Counted from the stretch's first letter, positions 44,959 through 53,322 are shown. The stretch is 64,000 nucleotides of DNA from Parvibaculum sp040390855 (GCA_040390855.1 JAZJXO010000019.1:1-64000); one strand, 5' to 3'. Numbers and translations are program-made. The notes: generated by a model from the sequence alone, not told the origin.

Positions 44959-45381
44959 ATGTCCATGATCTTCGATAGCGAGTATGACGAGGAAGTCATT
45001 TCCACCATCAACACAACGCCTCTCGTTGATGTGATGCTGGTGCTCCTCATCATTTTCCTGATCACAATCCCTGTAGCGATCCAGACCGTTCCGATCACGC
45101 TACCTAAGGCAAGTAGCGTTATCAATGTGACGCAGCCCAAAAACATCACCATCGCAGTCGATGCGCAGGGCCGCTATTTTTGGAACGCGACTTTGGTGCC
45201 GAGTCGCGAGGGCATGATGAAACAGCTCGAAGACCTCGCAACAATGGAGCCGCAGCCTGAGATTCAGGTGCGCGGCGATGAGGCGGTGCGCTTTGAAGCG
45301 ATCGGGCGACTCATCCTCGACATTCAGCGGTCAGGCATCGCCAAAGTCGGTTTTGTCACCGAACCCCAGCTCGGCAGTTAG
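44959..45381 (+). CDS. exbD: ExbD, first copy (140 aa)
   Basis: One N-terminal membrane helix preceded by INTTPLVDVMLVLLIIFLIT, carrying the conserved proton-path Asp (LVDVML), then a periplasmic domain with the closing RLILDIQRSGIAKVGFVTE. It partners ExbB and TonB. It is followed 12 bp later by a second, non-identical exbD. Confidence 0.92.
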   Translation: MSMIFDSEYDEEVISTINTTPLVDVMLVLLIIFLITIPVAIQTVPITLPKASSVINVTQPKNITIAVDAQGRYFWNATLVPSREGMMKQLEDLATMEPQPEIQVRGDEAVRFEAIGRLILDIQRSGIAKVGFVTEPQLGS

Positions 45382-45393
45382 AGGACATATCCC

Positions 45394-45822
45394 ATGGCTA
45401 TGAATGTTGGCGGCCCCGGAGCCGAAGACGATCCGATGATGGAGATCAACACGACGCCTCTGATCGACGTTTTGCTCGTCCTCCTCGTGATGCTCATCAT
45501 TACGATCCCGCTCCAGACGCATGCGATCAAACTTGACATGCCACAGGCGGTGACCTTGCAGAAGGAACTGGAGAAGCCGAGCATTGTGCAACTAGAAGTC
45601 GATGCCGACGGTTTTTCGTGGTGGAACGGTGTGAAACTTGCTGACGAACTGGCGCTAGAGGATAAGCTCGCTGCAGCTGCCATTGCGGACCCTATGCCAG
45701 AGATTCACCTCCGTCCGAACCGTGATGTGGCTTATGATGCGGTCGCCAAGGTCTTGTCGGCGGCCCAGCGCCTCGGCGTCACCAAAATCGGCTTTGTCGG
45801 TAATGAGCAATACATGAACTGA
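45394..45822 (+). CDS. exbD: ExbD, second copy (142 aa)
   Basis: It has the same layout as the first copy: EINTTPLIDVLLVLLVMLII with the conserved Asp and a periplasmic domain ending RLGVTKIGFVGNEQYMN. The two copies diverge over most of the periplasmic part. Tandem exbD genes occur in several alphaproteobacterial and Xanthomonas TonB operons; the ExbD dimer could be a heterodimer here. It is the last gene of the receptor operon. Confidence 0.92.
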   Translation: MAMNVGGPGAEDDPMMEINTTPLIDVLLVLLVMLIITIPLQTHAIKLDMPQAVTLQKELEKPSIVQLEVDADGFSWWNGVKLADELALEDKLAAAAIADPMPEIHLRPNRDVAYDAVAKVLSAAQRLGVTKIGFVGNEQYMN

Positions 45823-46133
45823 CCAGCACATTTGAAAAACCATTTTCCCCGCCGACATGATGCTGGAATCCGGCAAGTCTGTTGTCTTTACAAGCGTACA
45901 GGCCGCCGTCGAGCAGGACCGCGACGGCTCCCGAAATCTTGCTGAGCCAACCGTGCCGCGGCAAGCCTATAGGCGCGGGGCCCTTGTATCCTCCTAGTCA
46001 GATAACAACGAGGGCATGTCCGATGCTCAATTTGTAGTTTTATGGCTCGCGTGCGAAGTGTCTCCCATGCTGCTTTTGTCGCCACACATTTTTTTCACTC
46101 TGTGGTCCAAACGGAGACGTAAGTCCTCGTCCG
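45823..46133. other. Remnant-containing gap between exbD and the GntR gene
   Basis: 311 bp without an intact gene, at the convergence of two transcripts. It carries a phosphoesterase-gene fragment (45995-46059). A leftward frame around 45779-45964 looks like scrambled coding remnant. No clear terminator was found. Confidence 0.5.
45995..46059 (-). pseudogene. Fragment of a phosphoesterase gene related to the transposon cargo
   Basis: 45995-46023 matches 8587-8615, inside phosphoesterase paralogue 2, at 28 of 29 bases. After an 18-bp insertion, 46042-46059 matches 8617-8634 at 15 of 18. Only this internal piece is left, in the same orientation as the cargo gene. It shows that a close relative of the cargo gene was once present here, outside the element. 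Confidence 0.7.
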
Positions 46134-46841
46134 TTAGTTGTCCATGCGGCCATGCACATGAATGAGATGTTCGGTGAGCAACTTGCCTGCCTTGTCGGCG
46201 TCACGAAGCCGAATATATTTGAGAATTTCGCGGCGGCGTTCGACGAGATCATTTATGGGTGATGGCTGCTTTGCGGTGATTAAAGTCGACAAGAGTTGCG
46301 CGATACCATGACTTAGAAATCGCAAAGTCTGGTTGCCCGTTGCGACGGCAAGCAGGTCATAGAAATCAGTGATGACGGTGAGGTCCTTGTAGCCTTCGCC
46401 GCGCTTCACGGCTGCTTCCAGCCGATCAATGTTGCGCGCGATGGCGTCAAAATCTTTCTTGCGCCCGCGTTCGCAGGCCAGCCGCATGATGACCTCGGTG
46501 ATTAAAATGCGCGCTTCGGTGAAATCGTGCATCGAGATGCGACCGAGATCGAGCATGTTCTCGAAAGATTGCGTGAGCGGTGCGCTTTCAGCGAGCAGGA
46601 AGGCACCACCTTTGACGCCTTTACGCAGTTCAACAAGGCCGGACACTTCAAGCGCGCGCAAAGCCTCGCGTACCGCAGACCGGCTGACACCGAACTGTTC
46701 GGCAAGGTCACGTTCGGCAGGCAGCTTGTCGCCTGGGCCAATTTTGCCAAGCGAAAGCTGACCGCGGATCTGGTCGCAAATCTCTTCAAACAGTCGGGCG
46801 CTGCGGACGGGACCAAATTGAATAGCAACCTGATCGGTCAT
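46134..46841 (-). CDS. FadR/GntR-family transcriptional regulator with FCD domain (235 aa)
   Basis: The N-terminal winged HTH carries KLPAERDLAEQFGVSRSAVR and EALRALEVSGLVELRKG. The C-terminal FCD domain (about 90-220) has the metal/ligand-site Asp and His pattern (FTEARILIT, VITDFYDLLAVATGN and a late EHLIHVHG). It is divergent from the dioxygenase operon, and three operator-like sites lie between them. It is probably an autoregulated repressor of the ring-cleavage operon, released by a carboxylate intermediate. Confidence 0.9.
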   Translation of the reverse strand: MTDQVAIQFGPVRSARLFEEICDQIRGQLSLGKIGPGDKLPAERDLAEQFGVSRSAVREALRALEVSGLVELRKGVKGGAFLLAESAPLTQSFENMLDLGRISMHDFTEARILITEVIMRLACERGRKKDFDAIARNIDRLEAAVKRGEGYKDLTVITDFYDLLAVATGNQTLRFLSHGIAQLLSTLITAKQPSPINDLVERRREILKYIRLRDADKAGKLLTEHLIHVHGRMDN

Positions 46842-46900
46842 CTCTTTTGCCCCACTGGTTTTTTGCCTTACCGGTTTTCCACAAAGGAACTAAATTAATC

Positions 46901-46946
46901 TGGCCAGACAATTTTCTAATGGTCAGACCATTTGATTGTCAAACCA
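46901..46946. promoter_or_regulatory. Three operator sites for the GntR/FCD regulator
   Basis: The central site TGGTCAGACCA (46920-46930) lies in the near-palindrome AATGGTCAGACCATT and matches the TGGTnnnACCA-type operator of FCD regulators. Related sites are TGGCCAGACAA (46901-46911) and TTGTCAAACCA (46936-46946); the last overlaps a possible TTGTCA -35 of the dioxygenase operon. Confidence 0.75.
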
Positions 46947-47030
46947 AATCGGGGATGTTAGCGTTTCCAGATCAAGAGCGAAGTCACGGGGCGCGAGACG
47001 CAAAGTCCGGCCCGATCCGGGGAGGGATCA

Positions 47031-48347
47031 ATGGGTATTCAGACCGTCTTTGCGGGTCATTCCGAGCCGTTGGTCGATGATCGATCAGGGCAGGGTATCT
47101 TCCGCGTCTCGCGTCGTGCTTTTACCGAGCAGTCTGTGCTGGAACACGAGCAGCGCGAACTTTTCAATAAGTGCTGGCTTTATCTCGGGCATGAATCCGA
47201 GGTGGCAAAGCCCGGTGATTTTCTGACGCGCAGCGTTGCTGGCCGCAAGATTATTTTTGCGCGCAACAAGGAAGGCAAAGTGACGGGCTTCTTCAACACA
47301 TGTCCGCATCGCGGTGCGATGGTCTGTCGCGAGAAGCAGGGCTCTGCCAATATGTTCCGCTGCTTCTATCACTCATGGGCTTTTGATCTTGACGGCAAGC
47401 TCATCACCCGTCCCGGTAATGAATGCTACGCCGAAGATGCCAATGCTAATGGTGAGCACAATCTCGTGTCGCCGGCGCGCCTTGAGGAATATCGCGGACT
47501 CTTTTTTGTCTGCTTTGACGATAATGTTGTTGATCTGCCGACCTATCTTGGCAAGACCAAAGAGTTCATTGATCTCGTCATGGATCAATCGGAAACGGGC
47601 ATGGAGGTGATCGGCGGCACACAGGAATATGGCTTCAGAGCAAATTGGAAATTGCTCGCTGAAAACAGCATTGACGGCTATCACGGCCTGCCGACCCACG
47701 CGACCTATTTCGATTATCTGATGAGCACCAACGGCAATCTCGGTGACAACGCCACCAAGATCAGCAAACCGCATGATCTGGGGCAAGGCCATACTGTTAT
47801 TGAATATGGTGCGCCTTGGGCCAGACCGATTGCCAAATCTGTGCCCGCATGGGGCGAAGAGGGCGAGGCGCAGGCAGCGGCTTTGCGAGCCGGTCTGACC
47901 AAGCGGTTCGGGCAGGAGCGCGCCGAGCGCATTGCGTTCACAAATCGGAATATGTTGATTTTTCCAAATTTTGTGATCAACGACATCATGGCGATTACAC
48001 TGCGCACATTCGAGCCCGTGGGGCCGGGGCAGATGCGCGTCAACGCCTGGGCGCTTGCGCCTATCGGTGAAGCACCCGAAGCGCGTCAACGCCGTCTCTA
48101 TAATTTTCTGGAATTTCTAGGTCCCGGCGGGTTTGCAACGCCTGATGATTGCGAGGCTTTGGCACTATGTCAGGAAGGCTATGCCAATTCTGGTGAAGCG
48201 GGATGGAACGATATTTCCAAAGGGCTCAATCAGGAGCGCCCCACGAATGAAGACGAGGTGCAGATGCGCGCCTTCTGGCGCGAATGGAGCCGTCGCATGG
48301 AAGGGGAACGTACGCAAAAGGATGTGGCCAAAGGAGGTGCAGCATGA
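47031..48347 (+). CDS. Aromatic ring-hydroxylating dioxygenase, alpha subunit (438 aa)
   Basis: The large subunit of a Rieske dioxygenase. The Rieske ligands are Cys91-x-His93 (CPHRGA) and Cys111-x2-His114 (CFYHSW); the mononuclear Fe site is Asp215, His218 and His223 (ENSIDGYHGLPTH). A beta subunit is encoded directly after it with a 4-bp overlap. Sequence feel is closest to enzymes acting on aromatic carboxylates such as p-cumate. Neither ferredoxin nor reductase is encoded in the operon, so electrons must come from elsewhere. Confidence 0.9.
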   Translation: MGIQTVFAGHSEPLVDDRSGQGIFRVSRRAFTEQSVLEHEQRELFNKCWLYLGHESEVAKPGDFLTRSVAGRKIIFARNKEGKVTGFFNTCPHRGAMVCREKQGSANMFRCFYHSWAFDLDGKLITRPGNECYAEDANANGEHNLVSPARLEEYRGLFFVCFDDNVVDLPTYLGKTKEFIDLVMDQSETGMEVIGGTQEYGFRANWKLLAENSIDGYHGLPTHATYFDYLMSTNGNLGDNATKISKPHDLGQGHTVIEYGAPWARPIAKSVPAWGEEGEAQAAALRAGLTKRFGQERAERIAFTNRNMLIFPNFVINDIMAITLRTFEPVGPGQMRVNAWALAPIGEAPEARQRRLYNFLEFLGPGGFATPDDCEALALCQEGYANSGEAGWNDISKGLNQERPTNEDEVQMRAFWREWSRRMEGERTQKDVAKGGAA

Positions 48348-48856
48348 GTGCGCAAGCCCAAGTTGCAAACCATATGTCTGTGACGCGAGCGGAGGTAGAG
48401 GAGTTTCTGTTTGAAGAAGCGGCACTGCTTGACGATTGGAAACTTACAGAATGGGTGGCTCTGTTCGAAGTCGGGGCGAGTTACCATGTGCCCCCTGCTG
48501 GTTCAGCCGAAGACGTGGATGCCGCGAGCACGCTCTTTTATATCGCGGATGACTATCATCGTCTCACCGAACGCGTGAAGCGATTGCTGAAGCGCACAGC
48601 GCATGTTGAATATCCTCATTCCCGTCTCCGGCACATGGTGTCCAATGTGCGTATTCGAGGTGGCAGCGATGAGGCATTCACTGTCACCTCGAACTTTGCG
48701 ACCTATCGCAGCAAGCGCGGTCGCACCGAGCTTTATTTCGGTCATCACCGCTATCTGATGACCTTGAGTGGAGGGTCTATTCTGATCCGGCAGAAAACAT
48801 CCTTTCTTGATTCAGATGACATTGCCGAACAGGGCAAGGTCAGCATCATCATTTGA
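48344..48856 (+). CDS. Aromatic ring-hydroxylating dioxygenase, beta subunit (170 aa)
   Basis: A SnoaL/NTF2-fold small subunit. The typical start EVEEFLFEEAALLDDWKLTE and WVALFEVGASYHVP are followed by LTERVKRLLKRTAHVEYPHS and a C-terminal RQKTSFLDSDDI. It forms a hexamer with the alpha subunit. ATG 48344 has a very strong AAGGAGGTG site and overlaps the alpha-subunit stop, giving matched expression. Confidence 0.92.
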   Translation: MSAQAQVANHMSVTRAEVEEFLFEEAALLDDWKLTEWVALFEVGASYHVPPAGSAEDVDAASTLFYIADDYHRLTERVKRLLKRTAHVEYPHSRLRHMVSNVRIRGGSDEAFTVTSNFATYRSKRGRTELYFGHHRYLMTLSGGSILIRQKTSFLDSDDIAEQGKVSIII

Positions 48857-48869
48857 CGGAGCCGACGCC

Positions 48870-49778
48870 ATGACACCTGATTTCAGATATCGCCGCCTCG
48901 GCTATGTCGCGCTCAATGTCACAGACATGAGCAGGTCCGTTGATTTCTATACGGTGCTGCTCGGACTACAGGCAGCCGGTAACGGCTCGAATGGCGAGAA
49001 ACTTTTTCGCTGTAGCGCACGTCACCATGATGTCATCCTGCATCAGGGCAAAGACGCCGGTCTTCGTCGCATCGGTTGGGAAATGGAGAATGCCGATCAC
49101 ACGGCGCGTATTCGCCGTCATCTTGAGGGGCTCGGCATCGCAACCGTCGATGTTGCAGCGGAAGAGCAAGCAACGCTTGGTATCCATGACGCGTTCCGCA
49201 TTACCGAGCCAAATAGCGGCGCAACGTTCGAGTATTTTTCGAAGCTGGATGAGGCGTCGAACGCTTTTGAGCCAACGGTTGCGAAGATCGAGCGGCTTGG
49301 TCATGTTGTTTTGAACGTCAAGGAACATGCCGCCGCTGAGAAATTCTTTATGGAGCAACTGAATTTTCGGGCTTCCGACAGGGTCGACGGAGCCGTTACC
49401 TTTATGCGGTGTTTCCCCAATCCGCTGCATCATTCACTCGGTTTGAGCAATGGCGGGCGCAATGCGCTGCACCATGTGAATTTTATGGTCACCGATGTGG
49501 ATGACATCGGCAAAGCACTGTGGCGCATGAAGAAGAACGATGTGCAGATCGTCTTTGGTCCAGGTCGGCATCCGCCGTCGGACAGCATGTTCCTCTACTT
49601 CCTTGATCCTGACGGGATCACAGTCGAATACAGTTTCGGGATGGAAGAGTTTCCGGAAGTCAATCCGCGCGAGCCGCGCAGACTACCGCTCGGACTTGAG
49701 TCCATCGACTATTGGGGCGCTGTACCTGCGCCTGAAATGGCCAGTAAAGGCGTCATTGAACCGCTGATGGCAAAGTAG
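48870..49778 (+). CDS. Extradiol ring-cleavage dioxygenase, two VOC modules (302 aa)
   Basis: A type I extradiol dioxygenase (BphC/CmtC group). Two VOC modules span about 1-130 and 140-270; the second holds the Fe(II) ligands His145 (RLGHVVLNV), His201 or 202 (ALHHVNFMV) and Glu253 (TVEYSFG). It cleaves a catechol next to its hydroxyl pair. ATG at 48870 is chosen as it begins just before the first module and does not overlap the beta subunit gene. It probably acts on the product of the dioxygenase and dehydrogenase of this operon. Confidence 0.88.
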   Translation: MTPDFRYRRLGYVALNVTDMSRSVDFYTVLLGLQAAGNGSNGEKLFRCSARHHDVILHQGKDAGLRRIGWEMENADHTARIRRHLEGLGIATVDVAAEEQATLGIHDAFRITEPNSGATFEYFSKLDEASNAFEPTVAKIERLGHVVLNVKEHAAAEKFFMEQLNFRASDRVDGAVTFMRCFPNPLHHSLGLSNGGRNALHHVNFMVTDVDDIGKALWRMKKNDVQIVFGPGRHPPSDSMFLYFLDPDGITVEYSFGMEEFPEVNPREPRRLPLGLESIDYWGAVPAPEMASKGVIEPLMAK

Positions 49779-49788
49779 GGACGGCAAG

Positions 49789-50535
49789 ATGAATGGACTG
49801 AAAGGTAGAGTCGCAATCGTCACCGGCTCATGCAGCGGCATCGGGCGGGCGATTGTCGAGCGACTGCTGGCGGAAGGTATGCAGCTTATGCTGACCGATC
49901 TTGATGCCGAACCGGTTGAGGTTTTGGCGGCTGAACTTGGTGGAAACATTGCCACCCATGCAGGTGATCTCAGCGACGAGGCAACGGCGCGCGATCTTAT
50001 TGCCAAGACGGTGAGCTTTTATGGCGGTGTGGATGTGCTGGTCAACAATGCAGGCGGTGGCGTTATCCGTCCGTTTCTTGAACACGATGCCACAAGTTTG
50101 AATGCCACGATCAACCGCAATCTCTGGACCACGATCTGGTGCAGCCATGCGGCCTTGCCACATATGCTGAAAGCCAAATGGGGACGCATCATCAATATCG
50201 GTGCGGATAGCGTGCGCAACGGCTTGTGGGATCACGCCGGATACAATGCCGCCAAGGGTGGCGTGCACGCAATGACGACAGGGCTCGCGCGCGAATTTGC
50301 GCAAAGCGGTGTGACGTTCAACACCGTTGCGCCCTGCATGGTGTCAACACCGCCAGTCAAAAAAGCGATGAAGGCCGGTCTGCCTGTTTTCCAGAAGTTT
50401 GTCGATGTGATCCCGATGGGCCGTCCCGGCGAAGTCGAAGAAGTGGCGTCGATGGTGGCTTATCTCGCCGCTCCGGAAGCCTCATTCGTGACGGGGCAAG
50501 TCATCAGCGTCAATGGCGGGAGCACGATGCTCTGA
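49789..50535 (+). CDS. SDR, probable dihydrodiol dehydrogenase (248 aa)
   Basis: A classical short-chain dehydrogenase with TGSCSGIGRAI (cofactor), NNAGGG, the catalytic Ser region INIGADS and YNAAK (Tyr/Lys), ending with ISVNGGST. In dioxygenase operons such an enzyme re-aromatises the cis-dihydrodiol to a catechol with NAD+. Its position right after the dioxygenase and extradiol genes supports that role; a second SDR follows. Confidence 0.85.
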   Translation: MNGLKGRVAIVTGSCSGIGRAIVERLLAEGMQLMLTDLDAEPVEVLAAELGGNIATHAGDLSDEATARDLIAKTVSFYGGVDVLVNNAGGGVIRPFLEHDATSLNATINRNLWTTIWCSHAALPHMLKAKWGRIINIGADSVRNGLWDHAGYNAAKGGVHAMTTGLAREFAQSGVTFNTVAPCMVSTPPVKKAMKAGLPVFQKFVDVIPMGRPGEVEEVASMVAYLAAPEASFVTGQVISVNGGSTML

Positions 50536-50567
50536 AGCGCGCCACCAGAAAATAAACAGGGTGAGAT

Positions 50568-51350
50568 ATGAATCTTGGTATTGAAGGGCGCAAGGCGCTT
50601 GTCTGCGGGGCGAGCAAGGGATTGGGGCGTGCCTGTGCGGAGGCTCTCGCTGCTGAAGGTGTCGACGTCACGATCACAGGCCGCACGGCGGACGTGCTTG
50701 CAGCAACTGTCAAGGACATGCAAGCACGGTTTCCCGATGTGAAGGTGGTCGGTATTGCGGGCGATATAACAACGAAAGAGGGACGCAAGGCGGCGCTCGC
50801 CGCGTGTCCCGCGCCTGACATTCTCATCAACAATGCAGGTGGTCCGCCGCTCGGTGACTGGCGCAAGTTCACCGAGGAAGAATGGCTCGCGGCCACCAAC
50901 AACAACATGGTATCCGGTATCATGCTCATCCGCGATGTCATTGACGGCATGGCCGAGCGCCGGTTTGGGCGCATCATCAATATCACGTCGATAGTCGTCA
51001 AAATGCCGTTTGATGCTTTGAGTCTGTCGGTGACGTCGCGTCTCGGCCTCACAGGATTTTCAAAATCTATAGCCGCCAAATATATCGGCGCGAATGTGAC
51101 GCTCAATAATATATTGCCGGAACAGTTCGAGACGGATCGCCTCAAATCCAATCTCGACAAGCTGGCCGACCGCGCCGGACGCAGCTTCGAGGATGAACTT
51201 AGAGTGCAGAAATCGACGAGCCCCGCCAAACGTTTCGGACGCGTCGAAGAGTTCGGTGCCGTGTGTGCTTTTTATTGTAGTGCGCATGTAGGCTATATGA
51301 CGGGCCAGAACGTCTTGATCGACGGCGGCCGCTATCCGGGCGTTTTCTGA
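50568..51350 (+). CDS. SDR-family protein with altered active site (260 aa)
   Basis: It has the SDR fold with cofactor motif CGASKGLGRAC and NNAGGP. The place of the usual YxxxK is occupied by SVTSRLGLTGFSKS, so the catalytic Tyr and Lys are not in standard positions. A subgroup of FabG-like proteins shows this substitution, and their chemistry is unclear. It overlaps the next gene by one base (TGATG), so it belongs to the operon. Confidence 0.78.
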   Translation: MNLGIEGRKALVCGASKGLGRACAEALAAEGVDVTITGRTADVLAATVKDMQARFPDVKVVGIAGDITTKEGRKAALAACPAPDILINNAGGPPLGDWRKFTEEEWLAATNNNMVSGIMLIRDVIDGMAERRFGRIINITSIVVKMPFDALSLSVTSRLGLTGFSKSIAAKYIGANVTLNNILPEQFETDRLKSNLDKLADRAGRSFEDELRVQKSTSPAKRFGRVEEFGAVCAFYCSAHVGYMTGQNVLIDGGRYPGVF

Positions 51351-52345
51351 TGCAGGGCATTGATGTTCATACCCATGTGGTGCCGGCATCCTTGCCGCCG
51401 TCGCTTGGTGGCGCAGGCGCGATTGCATGGCCATCGGTCGAACATGTCGATTGCTGTCATGCCCGCGTGCTCGTCGGTGGCAAGCCCTATCGGGAAATTG
51501 AGGATAGCTGTTGGAATGTGAAGCGGCGCGTTGATGAAATGAATGCGATGGGTATTGCGCGACAGGTTTTGTCGCCCATGCCGGAGCTTTTGTCCTATTG
51601 GCTACCCGCTGATCATGCGCGCCATCTCGCGCGCCATATCAACGAACAGATCGCTGAAATGGTTGCCGAAGCACCGGATCGGTTCGTCGGTTTTGGTATG
51701 GTGCCTTTGCAATCGCCGACATTGGCGATTGAAGAACTGGTCCATCTCACGGAAGTGTTGGGTCTAAAGGGCATCGAGATCGGCACCAATGTTGAAGACA
51801 AGCCGATCGGGCATCCTGATTTTGCAGCGTTTTTTGCTGAAGTCGAAGCGCGAGGCGTTGCTGTTTTTGTGCATCCCCTGCGACCCGCAGGCTTGGACCG
51901 GCTGGTCGGCGCGCCGATCCTTGAGCAGGTCGTGGCCTTTCCGTGTGAGACGGCCTTCGCCATCGCTTCGTTGATGACGAGCGGGTTGCTCGCCGCACAT
52001 CCCGAATTGCGCATAGCTTTTGCGCATGGCGGCGGCAGCTTCGGGCAGGTTCTGCCGCGCCTGCAACACGCATGGACCATCGCACCTGGCCTCAAAAAAG
52101 TGATGCCGCAAGGTCCGCGCGATCTGGCGCGTCTTCTCTATTACGACACGCTTGTTTATGACGCGACGGCATTACGTTTTCTTGCGGCGCAATTCGGTGT
52201 CAGCCAACTACTGATCGGCACGGATTATCCTTTCGCCATCATGGAGCACAAGCCGCTTGAGCGTTTAACCGAAGCCGGTTTCAGCGCCGACGACATCAAT
52301 GCGATCACACATCTCAATGCCAAACGTTATTTGGGCGCTATCTGA
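51350..52345 (+). CDS. ACMSD-type amidohydrolase, probable decarboxylase (331 aa)
   Basis: An amidohydrolase-2 family protein like 2-amino-3-carboxymuconate-6-semialdehyde decarboxylase. The metal motif DVHTHVVP lies at residues 5-12; His174 region (VFVHPLRP) and FAHGGGSF are further ligand segments, and LLIGTDYPF provides the terminal Asp. Members decarboxylate ring-cleavage or aromatic carboxylates without cofactor. As last gene of the operon it would remove the carboxylate after extradiol cleavage, which implies that the aromatic substrate carries a carboxyl group. Confidence 0.85.
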   Translation: MQGIDVHTHVVPASLPPSLGGAGAIAWPSVEHVDCCHARVLVGGKPYREIEDSCWNVKRRVDEMNAMGIARQVLSPMPELLSYWLPADHARHLARHINEQIAEMVAEAPDRFVGFGMVPLQSPTLAIEELVHLTEVLGLKGIEIGTNVEDKPIGHPDFAAFFAEVEARGVAVFVHPLRPAGLDRLVGAPILEQVVAFPCETAFAIASLMTSGLLAAHPELRIAFAHGGGSFGQVLPRLQHAWTIAPGLKKVMPQGPRDLARLLYYDTLVYDATALRFLAAQFGVSQLLIGTDYPFAIMEHKPLERLTEAGFSADDINAITHLNAKRYLGAI

Positions 52346-52369
52346 ATTCGTGTACAGACGATTCCTGAA

Positions 52370-52402
52370 GAAGACTACTTGAAGACTACTTGAAAACTAC
52401 TT
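52370..52402. repeat. Three tandem 11-bp repeats
   Basis: GAAGACTACTT occurs twice in tandem (52370-52391) and a third time with one change (GAAAACTACTT, 52392-52402). The array lies between the convergent amidohydrolase and LysR genes and touches the LysR stop codon. It is probably a replication-slippage product. Confidence 0.8.
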
Positions 52403-53322
52403 TATGACCAATGCCGCTGTTCTATCTGGCCGTGATGTTGCAAAACAAGATTGATGAAAGCCTTGCAGGACGGCGTATTTTTTTTCTCATTGTGGATGAG
52501 CCACATCTTTGTCGAGATGCCCGGCGCATCAAGTGGTCTGTAGGCCACATGCTCGACGCGCAAGGCCTGAAGCGAAGCAGCGACGGTGGTGATGCCGAGG
52601 CCCGCAGCGACGAGACCTAGGAGTGTCGAAAGCTCGTGCACCTCTTGTGCGATTTTTGGTTCGAAACCGGCCGCGTGGCAAAGCGCCAGCAACTGTTCGT
52701 GAAATCCGGCACCGAGGCCGCGTGCGTAGAAGACGAAGGGCTCGTCCTTGAGCTGTTTCATACTGATCGGTTTGCCACTTTGCGCCAGCGGATGATCTTC
52801 GCGCAGCACCAGCACCAGAAGGTCCTCATAGATTTCTGTTGCGCTGACGCCGACGGGTAGATCGGGCAGTTGTGCGCCGCGAATGAAACCGGCCTGCAGG
52901 CTTCCCGCCGCGACTTCTTGAATCTGCGACGGGCTCGGCATTTCGTTCATAGTGAGCCGCACATCGGGATAGGCTTGCCGGAATTCAAAGATGGCTTTCG
53001 ACACCGCGCCGGTAAAAGGAGCCGAGGCCGTAATGCCGATGGTCATTTCGCCGATCTCGCCGCGATGGGCCCGCCGCGCCACCGCCTCGGCATGTGCAGC
53101 CTGTTCCAGCACCGCGCGGGCTTCGGGTAGGAACAACCGGCCCACTTCGGTCAGCTCCACCCGCCTGTTGGTCCGTTCAAACAGGCGCGCGCCGATCTCA
53201 TTTTCCAATATCTGAATTTGCTGGCTCAACGGCGGTTGCGACACGCCCAGACGTTTTGCGGCCCGTCCGAAATGCAATTCCTCAGCAACATGGACAAAGT
53301 AGCGAAAGTGTCTGATTTCCAT
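52402..53322 (-). CDS. LysR-type transcriptional regulator (306 aa)
   Basis: The N-terminal HTH (FGRAAKRLGVSQPPLSQQIQ, then LENEIGARLFERTNRRVELT) and the periplasmic-binding-like effector domain (from residue 90) are complete. The pattern resembles CatR/BenM-type activators of aromatic catabolism. It is divergent from the RND efflux genes and convergent with the ring-cleavage operon, so it may control the pump, the catabolic genes or both. It ends in tandem repeats. Confidence 0.9.
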   Translation of the reverse strand: MEIRHFRYFVHVAEELHFGRAAKRLGVSQPPLSQQIQILENEIGARLFERTNRRVELTEVGRLFLPEARAVLEQAAHAEAVARRAHRGEIGEMTIGITASAPFTGAVSKAIFEFRQAYPDVRLTMNEMPSPSQIQEVAAGSLQAGFIRGAQLPDLPVGVSATEIYEDLLVLVLREDHPLAQSGKPISMKQLKDEPFVFYARGLGAGFHEQLLALCHAAGFEPKIAQEVHELSTLLGLVAAGLGITTVAASLQALRVEHVAYRPLDAPGISTKMWLIHNEKKNTPSCKAFINLVLQHHGQIEQRHWS

